64,000 bases of DNA from the NCBI RefSeq assembly GCF_003254465.1, contig NZ_QDFI01000006.1:1-64000 (forward strand), given 5' to 3'. Source of the DNA: Meridianimarinicoccus zhengii (GTDB lineage: Bacteria > Pseudomonadota > Alphaproteobacteria > Rhodobacterales > Rhodobacteraceae). Position numbers and translations under genes: made by a program. Below, piece by piece: positions 34,969-43,526 of this stretch (position 1 is its first letter; each line of letters begins with the position of its first letter). A model generated the notes under the pieces. That model had not been told where the DNA came from. It worked only from the letters and a program-made list of their open reading frames with translations, and made no database searches.

Positions 34969-36288
34969 TCAGGCCCTCTTCTTCGTCTGCGCCACGCTGT
35001 CGGCATGGTCGCGCCATGCCGCGAGCAGCGTGCCGCGGAATTCGTCATAGGCACGGTCGAAGCTTTGCCGCGCGCGTTTCCACGTGTCGCGGGTCATCTG
35101 CCGGTAGTCCTGTTCGTAGACCGACATCTGGAAGCGGCCCGACTGCTCCACCGCGCGGGTCATCTCGATCGGATGGTCGCAGACGTCGTCGCCGAACACG
35201 TTGCGGAACGCACCCATCATCGCGACGTGCAGCGGATTGGCCGGCTCGAACCGGGTCATCAGCAGCCGCACGTCGCGGAACGTCTTGGGCAGGGTGATCC
35301 CCGCATCTTCGGCCAGCGCGCCGAACCCGTCGGAGATGTCGGCCATCGCGTCGCCGAGCTGGCCGAGATAGCTGGTGGTGCTGTCGTATTCCCAGTAGCC
35401 GGGACCGGAGGGGATGTAGAGGATGTCGGCGGCGAACGCCGCGTTCAGGGATTGGTAACCGATGGCCGGGGGACAATCGAAGATGATGAGGTCGTACTGG
35501 TCGTCCGGCAATTCGTCCAGATAACGGTCGACGCAGCCGAAGAACGACCATGCCTTGTGGAGCGACCGGTATTGCGCCGAGGCGAATTCGACGAAGGCCG
35601 CATTGGCGCAGGACGGAATGATGTCGATGGTGGGCCAGCAGGTTTTCTGGATGAAGTCCTGAAAGCGTTGCGCCCCGATGGACTGCACGTCCTCGGGCAG
35701 TTCGTCCGAGGACGGGTAGGGGCAGTCGTCGGGGTCGTCGTAGCCGGCGGCGATCCGGTCGGCTTCGCGGCACAGATCGCGGCACATGATGCCCCAGACC
35801 GTGTGCCATTCCTTCACCTCGGTCAGGCCCATGGAGTGGGTCAACGTCGCCTGCGGGTCGAAGTCGATGCACAGCACCCGGTAGCCGTCGAGCGCGGCGG
35901 CATTGGCGAGGTGCTGGGCCACCACGGTCTTGCCGACGCCGCCCTTGAAGTTGCTGACGGCGACGCGCATCGCGCGGCCCTTGGGTCGGTCGGGCAACAG
36001 CGACTTGCCGCGGAAGCGCACCCGGCGCCGCAGTTCGTTGATTTCCTCAAGTGTGAACCAGCGCTGGCGGCCGTCGTCCTGGGTCATGCCCTGGGGCAGG
36101 GAGGGATCGTCGGCCAGCTTCTTGCGCAACGTGTCGGCGGGGACGTTGAACATGAAGCTGGAAATCTCCCATATCGAGAAGGCGCGGAGGGATTTCACCT
36201 CCGCCGGAGAGAAGGTCGCCTTGCGCACCGCGGATTGCTGCGCGAGGCTGCGTTCGTTCATGGATTGAAGGTCGGTATGATCCCGCAT
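34969..36288 (-). CDS. parA: Plasmid partition ATPase ParA (RepA-like)
   Basis: A 439-residue type Ia ParA. An N-terminal MerR-like DNA-binding region (about 35-95, SIWEISSFMFNVPADTLRKK) precedes the ATPase with the deviant Walker A motif NFKGGVGKTVVAQHL (about 113) and Walker B YDLIIFDCPPAIGYQ. I chose MRDHTDLQS as start because the long upstream open frame (to 36495) runs into the origin region and lacks family similarity. Together with parB and the divergent initiator it defines a plasmid backbone of the DnaA-like type found in Roseobacter-group replicons. Confidence 0.9.
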   Translation of the reverse strand: MRDHTDLQSMNERSLAQQSAVRKATFSPAEVKSLRAFSIWEISSFMFNVPADTLRKKLADDPSLPQGMTQDDGRQRWFTLEEINELRRRVRFRGKSLLPDRPKGRAMRVAVSNFKGGVGKTVVAQHLANAAALDGYRVLCIDFDPQATLTHSMGLTEVKEWHTVWGIMCRDLCREADRIAAGYDDPDDCPYPSSDELPEDVQSIGAQRFQDFIQKTCWPTIDIIPSCANAAFVEFASAQYRSLHKAWSFFGCVDRYLDELPDDQYDLIIFDCPPAIGYQSLNAAFAADILYIPSGPGYWEYDSTTSYLGQLGDAMADISDGFGALAEDAGITLPKTFRDVRLLMTRFEPANPLHVAMMGAFRNVFGDDVCDHPIEMTRAVEQSGRFQMSVYEQDYRQMTRDTWKRARQSFDRAYDEFRGTLLAAWRDHADSVAQTKKRA

Positions 36289-36658
36289 CGGGTGCCTCGT
36301 GTTCTTGCCTGCTGGAATTGGAATAGCGGGATTTTCCGAATTTTGCAAAACATGATTTTTTCCGGAACGGCCGGAAAGAACGGGAGATTGCACGGAAGGG
36401 ACAAACGATTTGCGCGAGATCACCGCAAGATTGGGTGGCAGCACTGTCACCTCATGACAGGATAGGGTGACAGCTTGCGACCGAATGGGTGACATATGGT
36501 GTCCCGCTACACCTATAACCCCAAGATCTTTTCGAGGAAGGATACAGAGGTCTGAAATCCCGGTTTTCCTTTTCGTTTGACAGAAAACGGGATTTCCTGC
36601 TCAATCCCCGTAACGAGAATCGTGGCGATCAGCGCGATCCGACAGAGGCAGAGTAGCG
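36289..36658. other. Intergenic replication-origin region with repeats
   Basis: A 370-base, locally AT-rich gap between divergent parA and the initiator gene. It holds GGGTGACA at 36466 and 36487 and its complement TGTCACC at 36445, which look like short iterons. TTCCGG/CCGGAA arms lie near 36360-36376. A long inverted repeat (GAAATCCCGGTTTTC at 36554-36568 and GAAAACGGGATTTC at 36583-36596, one base mismatch in length) lies 60 bases before the initiator start. These are usual ingredients of a plasmid origin and initiator autoregulation. No E. coli-type DnaA-box cluster was recognised. Confidence 0.6.
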
Positions 36659-37369
36659 ATGCAACCCGTGCGCATGACGGGCCCCGGTGCCGGGGTTCAC
36701 AAGTATGACATCCTGACGGCATTGGCCATTGCCGGCTTGCACGGCAGCACGGTGCAGCAGGTGTCGGCCCTGCGGCTGATCGCGTTGATCACGGCGCGAT
36801 ACAACTGGCAGCGCAACGAATTGTCGATCGGGCAGGCGGAGATGGCGCGGATCTGGGGGGTCGATCCGCGCACGGCGAAGCGCGAGGTCAAGCGGCTGGT
36901 GGCGTCGGGGCTGCTGGAGATCGTGCGGGCGGGCGTCCGGGGCCGGGTCGCAAGTTACCGGCTGAACCTTGCGGTGCTGGAGGAGCGCTCGCGCCCGGTC
37001 TGGGAGTGTGTCGGCCCGGATTTCGCGGATCGGGCCGGGCGGCTGCTGGCGCAGCGTGCGGGGCGGGAAGCGCCGGGCAACGTCCTGCGGGTGGATTTCG
37101 CCGGACCGCGTGCGCCCGAGGCAGCGGGGCAAGGGGTCGATCCCCGCTGGCAGGCGGTGCTGGAGAGGCTTGCCGCCGAAAGCCCCGAGGATTTTGCCAA
37201 CTGGTATCAGCGGCTGTCGCTGGCAGGCTGCGAGGGCGGGGCCGTGTGCCTGCACGCACCGAATGCGTTCGTCACGTCCTATGTGGCGACCCATCTGGCG
37301 GCGCCGCTGGAGGCGGCGGTGACGCAGGTTTTTGGTGCAGGGCACCGGGTGTCGCTGCGCGCGGGGTAG
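36659..37369 (+). CDS. DnaA-like plasmid replication initiator
   Basis: A 236-residue initiator. The N-terminal half (about 15-105) is a winged-helix region (LSIGQAEMARIWGVDPRTA then REVKRLVASGLLEI). The C-terminal part (about 160-230) resembles the N-terminal interaction domain of DnaA: WQAVLERLAAESPEDFANWY, then LHAPNAFVTSYVATHL. No AAA+ ATPase motif is present. This is the architecture of the DnaA-like plasmid initiators of Roseobacter-group bacteria, which are normally encoded beside parAB, as here. It should bind the repeats in the adjacent 370-base region. Confidence 0.82.
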   Translation: MQPVRMTGPGAGVHKYDILTALAIAGLHGSTVQQVSALRLIALITARYNWQRNELSIGQAEMARIWGVDPRTAKREVKRLVASGLLEIVRAGVRGRVASYRLNLAVLEERSRPVWECVGPDFADRAGRLLAQRAGREAPGNVLRVDFAGPRAPEAAGQGVDPRWQAVLERLAAESPEDFANWYQRLSLAGCEGGAVCLHAPNAFVTSYVATHLAAPLEAAVTQVFGAGHRVSLRAG

Positions 37370-37465
37370 GGCGCGGGGTGCTGTGCAGAAGGGCGCGATT
37401 CTGCGCGGCAAGATATGCAGGCTGTTGACCTGCGGGATCCGTGTTTGACGGGTCTTCGACCGGCC

Positions 37466-39031
37466 TCAGCCCCCGTCGGCCCACCGGGTGCGGTAGAGGT
37501 CGAAGCGACGGTCGCGCAGGTTGCGCACCGACCCTTGGGCCCGCGCCCATTGCACGGTGGCGAGGTTGAGGTCGGCGACGATGATCATCTCGACATTTTC
37601 CGACGCCTCGGCGGCGATGCCGTCGCGGGCGAAGGGGAAATCGCAAGGCGTCAGGATCGCGGATTGCGCGTACTGGATGTCGATGTTGCTGACGTTGTCG
37701 AGGTTTCCGACCATGCCCGCGGTCACGACGTAGCACTGGTTTTCCACCGCGCGGGCCTGGCAGCAATAGCGCACGCGCAGGTGCCCGTGGCGGGTGTCGG
37801 TATTGTAGGGCACGAAGATCACCCGCGCGCCCTGGTCGGCAAGGCGCCGGGCGGCTTCGGGGAATTCGCTGTCATAGCAGATGAGCACGCCGACGGGGCC
37901 GCAATCGGTGTCGATCACGTCCACGCTGTCGCCGCCCTTGATGTGCCACGAGGCGCGTTCGTCGGGGGTGGGGTGCAGCTTTTCCTGGGTGTGCACGGTG
38001 CCGTCGCGCAGGAAGACATAGCCCACGTTGTGGATGTCGCCGTCATCGGTGACGGTGGCGTGGCTGCCGCCGACGATGTTGATGGCGCGGCCGATGGCCA
38101 TGGCGCGCAGGCGTTCGACGAACTCCGCCGTGTGGTCCGAGGTCCGCTGGATCGCCTGTTCGGGCGGCAGTTCGGTGGCTTCGCAGGACAGCAGCTGCAG
38201 GGTGAAATGTTCGGGGAAGACTACGAAATCGGCGCCGTATTCGGACGCGATGTTCACGAAGTAGTCCACGTTGGCGTAGAACTGGTCGGTGTCGCGCAGG
38301 GTGCGGGCCTGAAGCTGCACTGCGGCGACGCGCACGACCTCCGGGTCGGTGCGGGTGATGGGCTGGGCGGCGTCGGGGTCTTCGTAATAGGGATTGTGCC
38401 AGAGCATCAGCGCCGCGTGGCCGCCGGAGGCCTTGTCCTCGGGGGCGTAGCGGGGCAGGGCGTGGGCGGGCATGAACCCGGCCTTCATCTGGAAGGCCAT
38501 CACGGGATCGCGCAGGTCGCCGCCGCGCACGGCGTCGATATAGGCCTGCGGGTCGGGATGGGTCTTGCGGTGGCGCCGGAAGCCCGGCAGGCGCCCGCCG
38601 AAGGCGATGCCGCGCAGCCCGAGATCGATGCAGAGCCGTTCGCGCGCCTGGTAGAGCCGCTTGCCCAGCCGCAGGCGGCGGTGGGCGGGATCCACCATCA
38701 CCTCGATCCCGTAGAGCCAGTCGCCGCGGGCGTTGTTCTGGCTGGCATAGCCGGCGCCGGTGACCTCGTCCCAGGTGTGTTGGGCCATGACGCGGGCTTG
38801 CGTGACACGCAGGGTGGCGGCGTAGCCGGCCACCTGCCCGTCATAGAGCGCCACGAAGGTGCCCTTGGCGAAGGCGTTGATCTGGCCCGCGATCTGGCCA
38901 TGGGTATAGGGGCCCTGGTCGGCATAGACACGGCGGGACAGTTCCACGATGCCGGGCACGTCGCGGGGTTCGGCGGTGCGAATTTCCAGCCGGGCGGCGG
39001 TGCTGCCGGGGCGGTCGGGCGTGTCGGTCAT
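37466..39031 (-). CDS. GNAT acetyltransferase-carbon-nitrogen hydrolase (nitrilase) fusion protein
   Basis: A 521-residue two-domain protein. The N-terminal GNAT domain spans about 15-215 (acetyl-CoA loop near VDPAHRRLRLGKRLYQ). The C-terminal nitrilase-superfamily amidase spans about 225-515, with the catalytic Glu in VVFPEHFTLQLL, Lys in HTQEKLHPTPDE and Cys in VLICYDSEFPEAA. The fusion is a known bacterial architecture, but its substrate is not established to my knowledge. The start MTDTPDRPG begins just before the GNAT domain; 60 upstream codons are Arg/Pro-rich antisense sequence. Convergent with the initiator gene. Confidence 0.87.
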   Translation of the reverse strand: MTDTPDRPGSTAARLEIRTAEPRDVPGIVELSRRVYADQGPYTHGQIAGQINAFAKGTFVALYDGQVAGYAATLRVTQARVMAQHTWDEVTGAGYASQNNARGDWLYGIEVMVDPAHRRLRLGKRLYQARERLCIDLGLRGIAFGGRLPGFRRHRKTHPDPQAYIDAVRGGDLRDPVMAFQMKAGFMPAHALPRYAPEDKASGGHAALMLWHNPYYEDPDAAQPITRTDPEVVRVAAVQLQARTLRDTDQFYANVDYFVNIASEYGADFVVFPEHFTLQLLSCEATELPPEQAIQRTSDHTAEFVERLRAMAIGRAINIVGGSHATVTDDGDIHNVGYVFLRDGTVHTQEKLHPTPDERASWHIKGGDSVDVIDTDCGPVGVLICYDSEFPEAARRLADQGARVIFVPYNTDTRHGHLRVRYCCQARAVENQCYVVTAGMVGNLDNVSNIDIQYAQSAILTPCDFPFARDGIAAEASENVEMIIVADLNLATVQWARAQGSVRNLRDRRFDLYRTRWADGG

Positions 39032-39092
39032 GATGCGGTCCCTTGCGGTGTCTGGGCTGGGGTATCGTCTGCGGCGTGCCGTGCCAAGCCGG

Positions 39093-40562
39093 TCAGGGCA
39101 GCGCGAAGAGCGGCGTGCTGGCGGCGAGCGCCCAGGCCAGGGCCAGCGCGCTGCCGATGGCGGCGGTGGTCGTGCCCGCGCGGGCGGCGGTGAGGCGGGC
39201 GAAGCTGCCATAGACCAGCCAGAAGAGCAGGAGCACCGGCAGCACCGTGAAGATCAGGCCGAGCGGCCGGGGCGCTGCGATCATGGTCGCGGCGAGCGCG
39301 GTCAGCAGGATCAGCCGCGCCAGCACCCGCCGCCAGAGGGGCGCGCCATGGGCGAGGGCGGCGTCGGCGACGGCGAAGGGCAGCGCGCCAAGCAGCAAGA
39401 GCACCATCAGTCCCGCGCGCGGACCCATGGGAATGAAGGCGGAGAAGGCGGCGTCGAGCACCAGCGCGAACACGAGCCCCCATGCGACGAGCAGGGCGAG
39501 CGCGCGCAGGCGGGGCCGGTCAGGCCGCCAGCCGCCACGGGCAAGCACGGCAAGCTGCGCGGCGCCCCAGACCCCGAGGAACGCGGCGAGCGGGACGAAG
39601 CCCGCGACGGTCCCCTGGTCCTTCAGGAGCACCATCGCGGCGGCGGCGGGCAGCACGGGCAGGGCGATGGCCGCAAGGTAGCGCCGCCGCGACGGGGGCG
39701 GCGGGGCCGGACAGGGGGGACCGGCCAGCATGGACAGCGGAAGGTAGGCCACGACCACGGCCCCGAGCAGCACGAGCATCGCCGGGCCGAAGCCCGCGGC
39801 CACGGGACCGACGGGCAGGCCGCCCGTGGCGATGGCGATCCAGTCGCGGGCTTCCTCAAGGGTGGTGGGGCTGTAGAGCACGCCGACATGTTCGACATTC
39901 GGCGCGGCGACGGCGCGGCGCTGCACGGCGCCCGCGGTCGCCGTGTCGCCCTCGGCCGCCGCCGGGTCCACCTGTTGCAGAAACCGCAGGCCGACGTCGC
40001 GCAGGCGCTGTTCCCACGCGCCCGACACGATCAGAAGGTGCTCGGGGAAATCGGCGGTCACCGTGTCGGAATACATGGAGATCGCCACGATCGCGGCCAT
40101 GTCGGGCAGGCGCTGTGCGGCGCGGATCGTCACGTCCGTCGCCATGGAATGGCCCACGAGTGCCAGCGGGCCGGCTCCCGCGCCCGGCAGCGCGCGCGCC
40201 GCCTGCGCCACGGCGAAGGTCTGGTCCACGAGCGCGGCGGTGGTGCCGTCCACGGTTTCCACCTGCGGCGACATCAGGCCGGGATGCCGCCCATGGCCGA
40301 TGAAATCGAAGGCGACCACCACGGACCCGGCGCGCGCGAGCGTGAAGGACAGCGCCTGCATCATCTGGCGCGACCCGGCGAAGCCATGCGCGACCACCAC
40401 GAGCGGCGCGCCGTCGCGCGGAGTGACGGGGCGGTAGACCGTCGCGGGCGATCCGGCCAGCGTGACCCTTTCGGTGCGCAGGTCGCCACGCGTGCGGTCG
40501 ATCTGCCAGAGTGCTGCCAGCGCCGCGATCACGGCCAGAATGCCGATGCCGATGCGTATCAT
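39093..40562 (-). CDS. Membrane-anchored alpha/beta-hydrolase
   Basis: A 489-residue protein. An N-terminal membrane anchor (about 1-20) precedes an alpha/beta-hydrolase domain (about 25-245) with the oxyanion HG in VVAHGFAGSR, the nucleophile Ser in LVGHSMATDV (about 143) and a candidate catalytic His in NVEHVGVLYSP (about 222). The C-terminal half (about 250-489) has some seven hydrophobic segments. The hydrolase domain looks like a serine esterase or peptidase acting near the membrane. No function can be named. It is preceded on its 5' side by a gene-poor gap. Confidence 0.75.
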   Translation of the reverse strand: MIRIGIGILAVIAALAALWQIDRTRGDLRTERVTLAGSPATVYRPVTPRDGAPLVVVAHGFAGSRQMMQALSFTLARAGSVVVAFDFIGHGRHPGLMSPQVETVDGTTAALVDQTFAVAQAARALPGAGAGPLALVGHSMATDVTIRAAQRLPDMAAIVAISMYSDTVTADFPEHLLIVSGAWEQRLRDVGLRFLQQVDPAAAEGDTATAGAVQRRAVAAPNVEHVGVLYSPTTLEEARDWIAIATGGLPVGPVAAGFGPAMLVLLGAVVVAYLPLSMLAGPPCPAPPPPSRRRYLAAIALPVLPAAAAMVLLKDQGTVAGFVPLAAFLGVWGAAQLAVLARGGWRPDRPRLRALALLVAWGLVFALVLDAAFSAFIPMGPRAGLMVLLLLGALPFAVADAALAHGAPLWRRVLARLILLTALAATMIAAPRPLGLIFTVLPVLLLFWLVYGSFARLTAARAGTTTAAIGSALALAWALAASTPLFALP

Positions 40563-40871
40563 GGTCGTCCTTGTCTTGGGTTCCGTTGGGTCCTGATCTA
40601 GCAGGCTGGCGGGAAAACGGAACGCGGGGATGCCTTGGCACCGCGCCGAAGAGGGGTCTGGCCCGAGCCTCCCTCCGGAAGTGTGCTTTGGCGATGCCGC
40701 GTGTCATGCTGACGACAGCGATTCTTTCGCGCATTCCGCCTTGCTCTGGCGGATCGCTGCGCCCTCCTTGGCTCGGGCGCGGCCCCTGGAGGCAGGGTGT
40801 CGATGCTGGGAACAAGATCGCATATCCGTCCTTGGTAGCCCTCGGGACTTGCCGGACGGCGCAGGATAATA
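40563..40871. other. Gene-poor gap upstream of the toxin-antitoxin locus
   Basis: About 310 bases between divergent genes. Open frames here have no recognisable protein motif and no plausible ribosome site. I see no RNA gene, repeat or IS end. The right edge (from about 40865) becomes AT-rich where the toxin-antitoxin promoter begins. Confidence 0.5.
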
Positions 40872-40895
40872 TATCTAGACAGCTATCTAGCCAGC
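40872..40895. promoter_or_regulatory. Tandem 12-base repeats, candidate toxin-antitoxin autoregulatory operator
   Basis: TATCTAGACAGC is followed directly by TATCTAGCCAGC, identical except for one base. The pair lies 14 bases before the antitoxin start codon in an AT-rich patch that also carries TAATATAT. Phd/YefM-type antitoxins bind such repeats cooperatively with the toxin to repress their own promoter, so this is the likely operator. Confidence 0.6.
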
Positions 40896-40908
40896 TCAGG
40901 ACGGATCG

Positions 40909-41169
40909 ATGCTGACCCTTCAGGATGCCAAGAACCGATTCAGCGCCGTGGTCGACGCTGCGCTGTCCGGTCACCCGCAAGAGGTCACGCGCCGGGGCAA
41001 GCCCGTGGTCGTGGTCCTGTCGGTGGAAGAATACCGCCGCCTGCTGGGGCAGGCGCAGGCGCAGCGCGAAAGCTTCGCCGCGCATCTGATGAGCTTCCCC
41101 GGACCGGCTGCCCACGATGCCGCTGACATCCCGCGCGCGCAGGCGGTGCCGCGCGACGTGGTCCTGTGA
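40909..41169 (+). CDS. Phd/YefM-family antitoxin
   Basis: An 86-residue protein. The N-terminal half has the Phd/YefM fold signature LQDAKNRFSAVVDAALSG and QEVTRRGKPVVVVLSVEEYR, which mediates dimerisation and DNA binding. The variable C-terminal tail (about 55-86) would wrap and block the toxin. It is followed after ten bases by a PIN-domain toxin. As usual for such pairs on plasmids, it may stabilise the replicon. Confidence 0.88.
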   Translation: MLTLQDAKNRFSAVVDAALSGHPQEVTRRGKPVVVVLSVEEYRRLLGQAQAQRESFAAHLMSFPGPAAHDAADIPRAQAVPRDVVL

Positions 41170-41179
41170 TCGGGGCGCC

Positions 41180-41587
41180 GTGATCTACATTCTCGATACC
41201 AACGTGATTTCGGCTGTGCGGCGGGCGGATCGTGCACCGCAGGTGGCCCGCTGGCTGGCCGCGCGGGACGAATCCGACCTGTTCCTGAGCGTCGTCACGC
41301 TGGGCGAGATCGAGCGCGGCATCGCCTTGCAGGATCGGCAGAACCCCGGCTTCGCCGGCGACCTGCGCGCGTGGATCAATCGCACGGTCACCCTGTTCGG
41401 GGATCGCATCCTGCCGTTCGACGACCGGGACGCGCGGCACTGGGGGCAGTTGTCGGCGCGGATCGGGCATCCCGGCGCGGACCTGATGATCGCGGCGCAG
41501 GCGCTGGCACGCGACGGTATCGTTGTGACGGGCAACACCGTCGATTTCGCCGCGACCGGCGCGCGGCTGGTTGACCCGTTCGCCTGA
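41180..41587 (+). CDS. VapC-type PIN-domain toxin
   Basis: A 135-residue PIN-domain ribonuclease. The acidic active-site residues are visible in YILDTNVISAVRR (Asp6), TLGEIERGI (Glu near 43) and HPGADLMIAAQAL (Asp near 99), followed by VTGNTVDFAATGA. The GTG start gives the standard PIN N-terminus. Together with the upstream antitoxin it forms a type II toxin-antitoxin pair that would cleave tRNA or another RNA when unblocked. All catalytic residues look intact. Confidence 0.88.
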   Translation: MIYILDTNVISAVRRADRAPQVARWLAARDESDLFLSVVTLGEIERGIALQDRQNPGFAGDLRAWINRTVTLFGDRILPFDDRDARHWGQLSARIGHPGADLMIAAQALARDGIVVTGNTVDFAATGARLVDPFA

Positions 41588-41601
41588 GCCGTTCGCGCAA
41601 C

Positions 41602-41621
41602 GCCGGGGCCCGTGGGCCGGC
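41602..41621 (+). terminator. Candidate terminator after the toxin gene
   Basis: GCCGGGGCCC and GGGCCGGC can form a GC-rich stem with a two-base bulge and a small loop, 15 bases after the toxin stop. No T-run follows, so this is only a plausible transcript end before the pqq promoter region. Confidence 0.3.
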
Positions 41622-41753
41622 AAGGCGGCATGCACGCGTCTACGACCCTGATCCGACCAAGGTCGGGTAGCGGGGGCGGGGCGGCGCCGCCTAGGGTGCG
41701 GGATGTGCCGGGCATCCCCGGCACGTTCCTGAAACCCCATGAGGGAGGACCCG

Positions 41754-41855
41754 ATGGCCTGGACGACACCGATGATCCGCGAGATCGAATGCGGCATGGA
41801 AATCAACATGTACGGACCCGAGCACGAAGACGACGCCCGCGGCGTCCTGTTCTGA
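41754..41855 (+). CDS. pqqA: Pyrroloquinoline quinone precursor peptide PqqA
   Basis: A 33-residue peptide, MAWTTPMIREIECGMEINMY then a 13-residue acidic tail. Glu16 and Tyr20 are spaced as in all PqqA peptides, where they are crosslinked by PqqE to become the PQQ skeleton. RBS GGGAGGA precedes the ATG. The peptide directly precedes pqqB, the usual order. The post-Tyr tail (GPEHEDDARGVLF) is longer than in many PqqA peptides. Confidence 0.93.
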   Translation: MAWTTPMIREIECGMEINMYGPEHEDDARGVLF

Positions 41856-41877
41856 TCGGCGGGCGCGGGGTCGCGCG

Positions 41878-42774
41878 ATGGGATTCCGCGCCCTTGTTCT
41901 CGGGGCGGCGGCCGGGGGTGGCCTGCCGCAGTGGAATTGTGGCTGCGCGAACTGCAATGCCGCCCGCGCGGGCAGGATCCCGGCGCTGACGCAATCCTCG
42001 CTTGCGGTGACGGGCAACGGGCGCGACTGGGCCGTGTTGAACGCCTCGCCCGATATCCGGGTGCAGTTGGCCGGGGCGGCGCCCTTGTATCCGACCGGAC
42101 TGCGGGATCTCCCGCTGCAGTCGGTGCTGGTGACGAATGGCGATATCGACCATGTGGCGGGCCTGCTGACCCTGCGGGAGGTGCAGCCCTTTGCGCTGTA
42201 TGCCACGGCGGGCATCCACGCGGTGCTGGAGGCCAACCCGATCTTCGGGGCACTGAGGCCGTCTGTGGTGCCGCGCGTGGCCGTGGCGCTGGAGCAGCCC
42301 GTGGAGATCGCGCCGGGGCTGAAGGCGGTGCTGTTCCCGGTGCCGGGCAAGGTGCCGCTGTATCTGGAAGGGGACGCGGTGCAGACCGACCTGATGGGCG
42401 AGCAGACCGTGGGCGTGGAATTGCGCGCGGGCGGGCGCGTGGCGTTCTACATCCCCGGCTGTGCGGCGCTGACGGATGGCCTGCGCGATCGGCTGCGCGG
42501 GGCTGACGCGGTCTTTTTCGACGGCACGCTGTGGTCGGATGACGAGATGCAGCGCACGGGGCTGGGCACCAAGACCGGCGAGCGCATGGGGCACATGTCG
42601 ATGGCGGGGGAGGCCGGTTCCATCGCGGCGTTTCGCGATCTGAACGTGCGCCGCAAGGTGTTCGTGCACATGAACAATTCCAACCCGGTGCTGGATCCGC
42701 GCAGCCCGGAACGCGCCGAGGCCGAGGCCGCGGGCTGGACCATCGGACAGGATGGAATGGAGATCACGCCATGA
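41878..42774 (+). CDS. pqqB: PQQ biosynthesis protein PqqB (metallo-beta-lactamase fold)
   Basis: A 298-residue PqqB. It begins with LGAAAGGGLPQWNCGCANCNAAR, whose Cys pair is characteristic, and contains the metal-site segment VTNGDIDHVAGLLTLRE and a late VHMNNSNPVLDP. PqqB hydroxylates or oxidises the processed diamino-acid intermediate in PQQ assembly. The stop overlaps the pqqC start (ATGA). It is the second gene of a complete pqqABCDE operon. Confidence 0.95.
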   Translation: MGFRALVLGAAAGGGLPQWNCGCANCNAARAGRIPALTQSSLAVTGNGRDWAVLNASPDIRVQLAGAAPLYPTGLRDLPLQSVLVTNGDIDHVAGLLTLREVQPFALYATAGIHAVLEANPIFGALRPSVVPRVAVALEQPVEIAPGLKAVLFPVPGKVPLYLEGDAVQTDLMGEQTVGVELRAGGRVAFYIPGCAALTDGLRDRLRGADAVFFDGTLWSDDEMQRTGLGTKTGERMGHMSMAGEAGSIAAFRDLNVRRKVFVHMNNSNPVLDPRSPERAEAEAAGWTIGQDGMEITP

Positions 42775-43526
42775 CCGACGGCAGAGACGTTTTCGAGGCG
42801 CGCTTGCGCCGGATCGGTGCCGAACGCTACCACGACCTGCACCCGTTTCACGACCGGTTGCATGGCGGGCGCTGCACCATCGACGAGGTGCGGGCCTGGG
42901 TCATCAACCGCTATTATTACCAGCATTCGATCCCCATGAAGGACGCGGCCTTCATGAGCCGGGTGGACAACCCCGACCTGCGCCGGGCGTGGCGGTCGCG
43001 GATCGAGGATCACGACGGCACGGCGGAAAACGAAGGCGGCATCCGCCGCTGGCTGCGGCTGGCCGAAGCGGTGGGGCTCGACCCGGATTACGTCGCCTCC
43101 ACCCGTGGCGTGCTGCCTGCGACGCGCTTTGCCGTCGATGCCTATGTGCGGTTCGTGCGCGACAAGTCGCTGCTGGAGGCGGTGGCGGCCTCGCTGACGG
43201 AACTGTTCGCGCCGAAGATCCATTCCGAACGGATCGCGGGGCTGCTGAAGAACTACGATTTCGCGGACGACAGCGCGCTGTCCTATTTCCGGAACCGCTT
43301 GCAGGAGGCGCCGCGCGACGTGGCCTTCGGGCTGGGCTGGGTGCTGGATCACGCAGACACGGCGGAAAAGCAGGACGCGGCGGCGGCGGCGCTGACGTTC
43401 AAGACCGATGTGCTGTGGGCGCAGCTCGACGCGCTGTGGGGCGCGTATGTCGAGCCCGCGCGCATCCCCCCGGGCGCGTGGCGACCCGACGAAGGGCTGC
43501 GCGTGGCGGCGCGGAAGGCGTCATGA
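42771..43526 (+). CDS. pqqC: Pyrroloquinoline-quinone synthase PqqC
   Basis: A 251-residue helical oxidase of the PqqC family. Conserved segments are HPFHDRLHGGRCTIDEVRAW, NRYYYQHSIPMKDAAFMSR and ENEGGIRRWLRLAEAVGL. It performs the final cofactor-free eight-electron oxidation and ring closure to PQQ. Full length for the family. Its end overlaps the start of pqqD. Confidence 0.95.
   Translation: MTDGRDVFEARLRRIGAERYHDLHPFHDRLHGGRCTIDEVRAWVINRYYYQHSIPMKDAAFMSRVDNPDLRRAWRSRIEDHDGTAENEGGIRRWLRLAEAVGLDPDYVASTRGVLPATRFAVDAYVRFVRDKSLLEAVAASLTELFAPKIHSERIAGLLKNYDFADDSALSYFRNRLQEAPRDVAFGLGWVLDHADTAEKQDAAAAALTFKTDVLWAQLDALWGAYVEPARIPPGAWRPDEGLRVAARKAS

Noticed and set aside
40511-40915. A 134-codon open frame upstream of the antitoxin
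   Set aside because: Atypical composition, no ribosome site and no family similarity; it overlaps the antitoxin operator and the hydrolase start.
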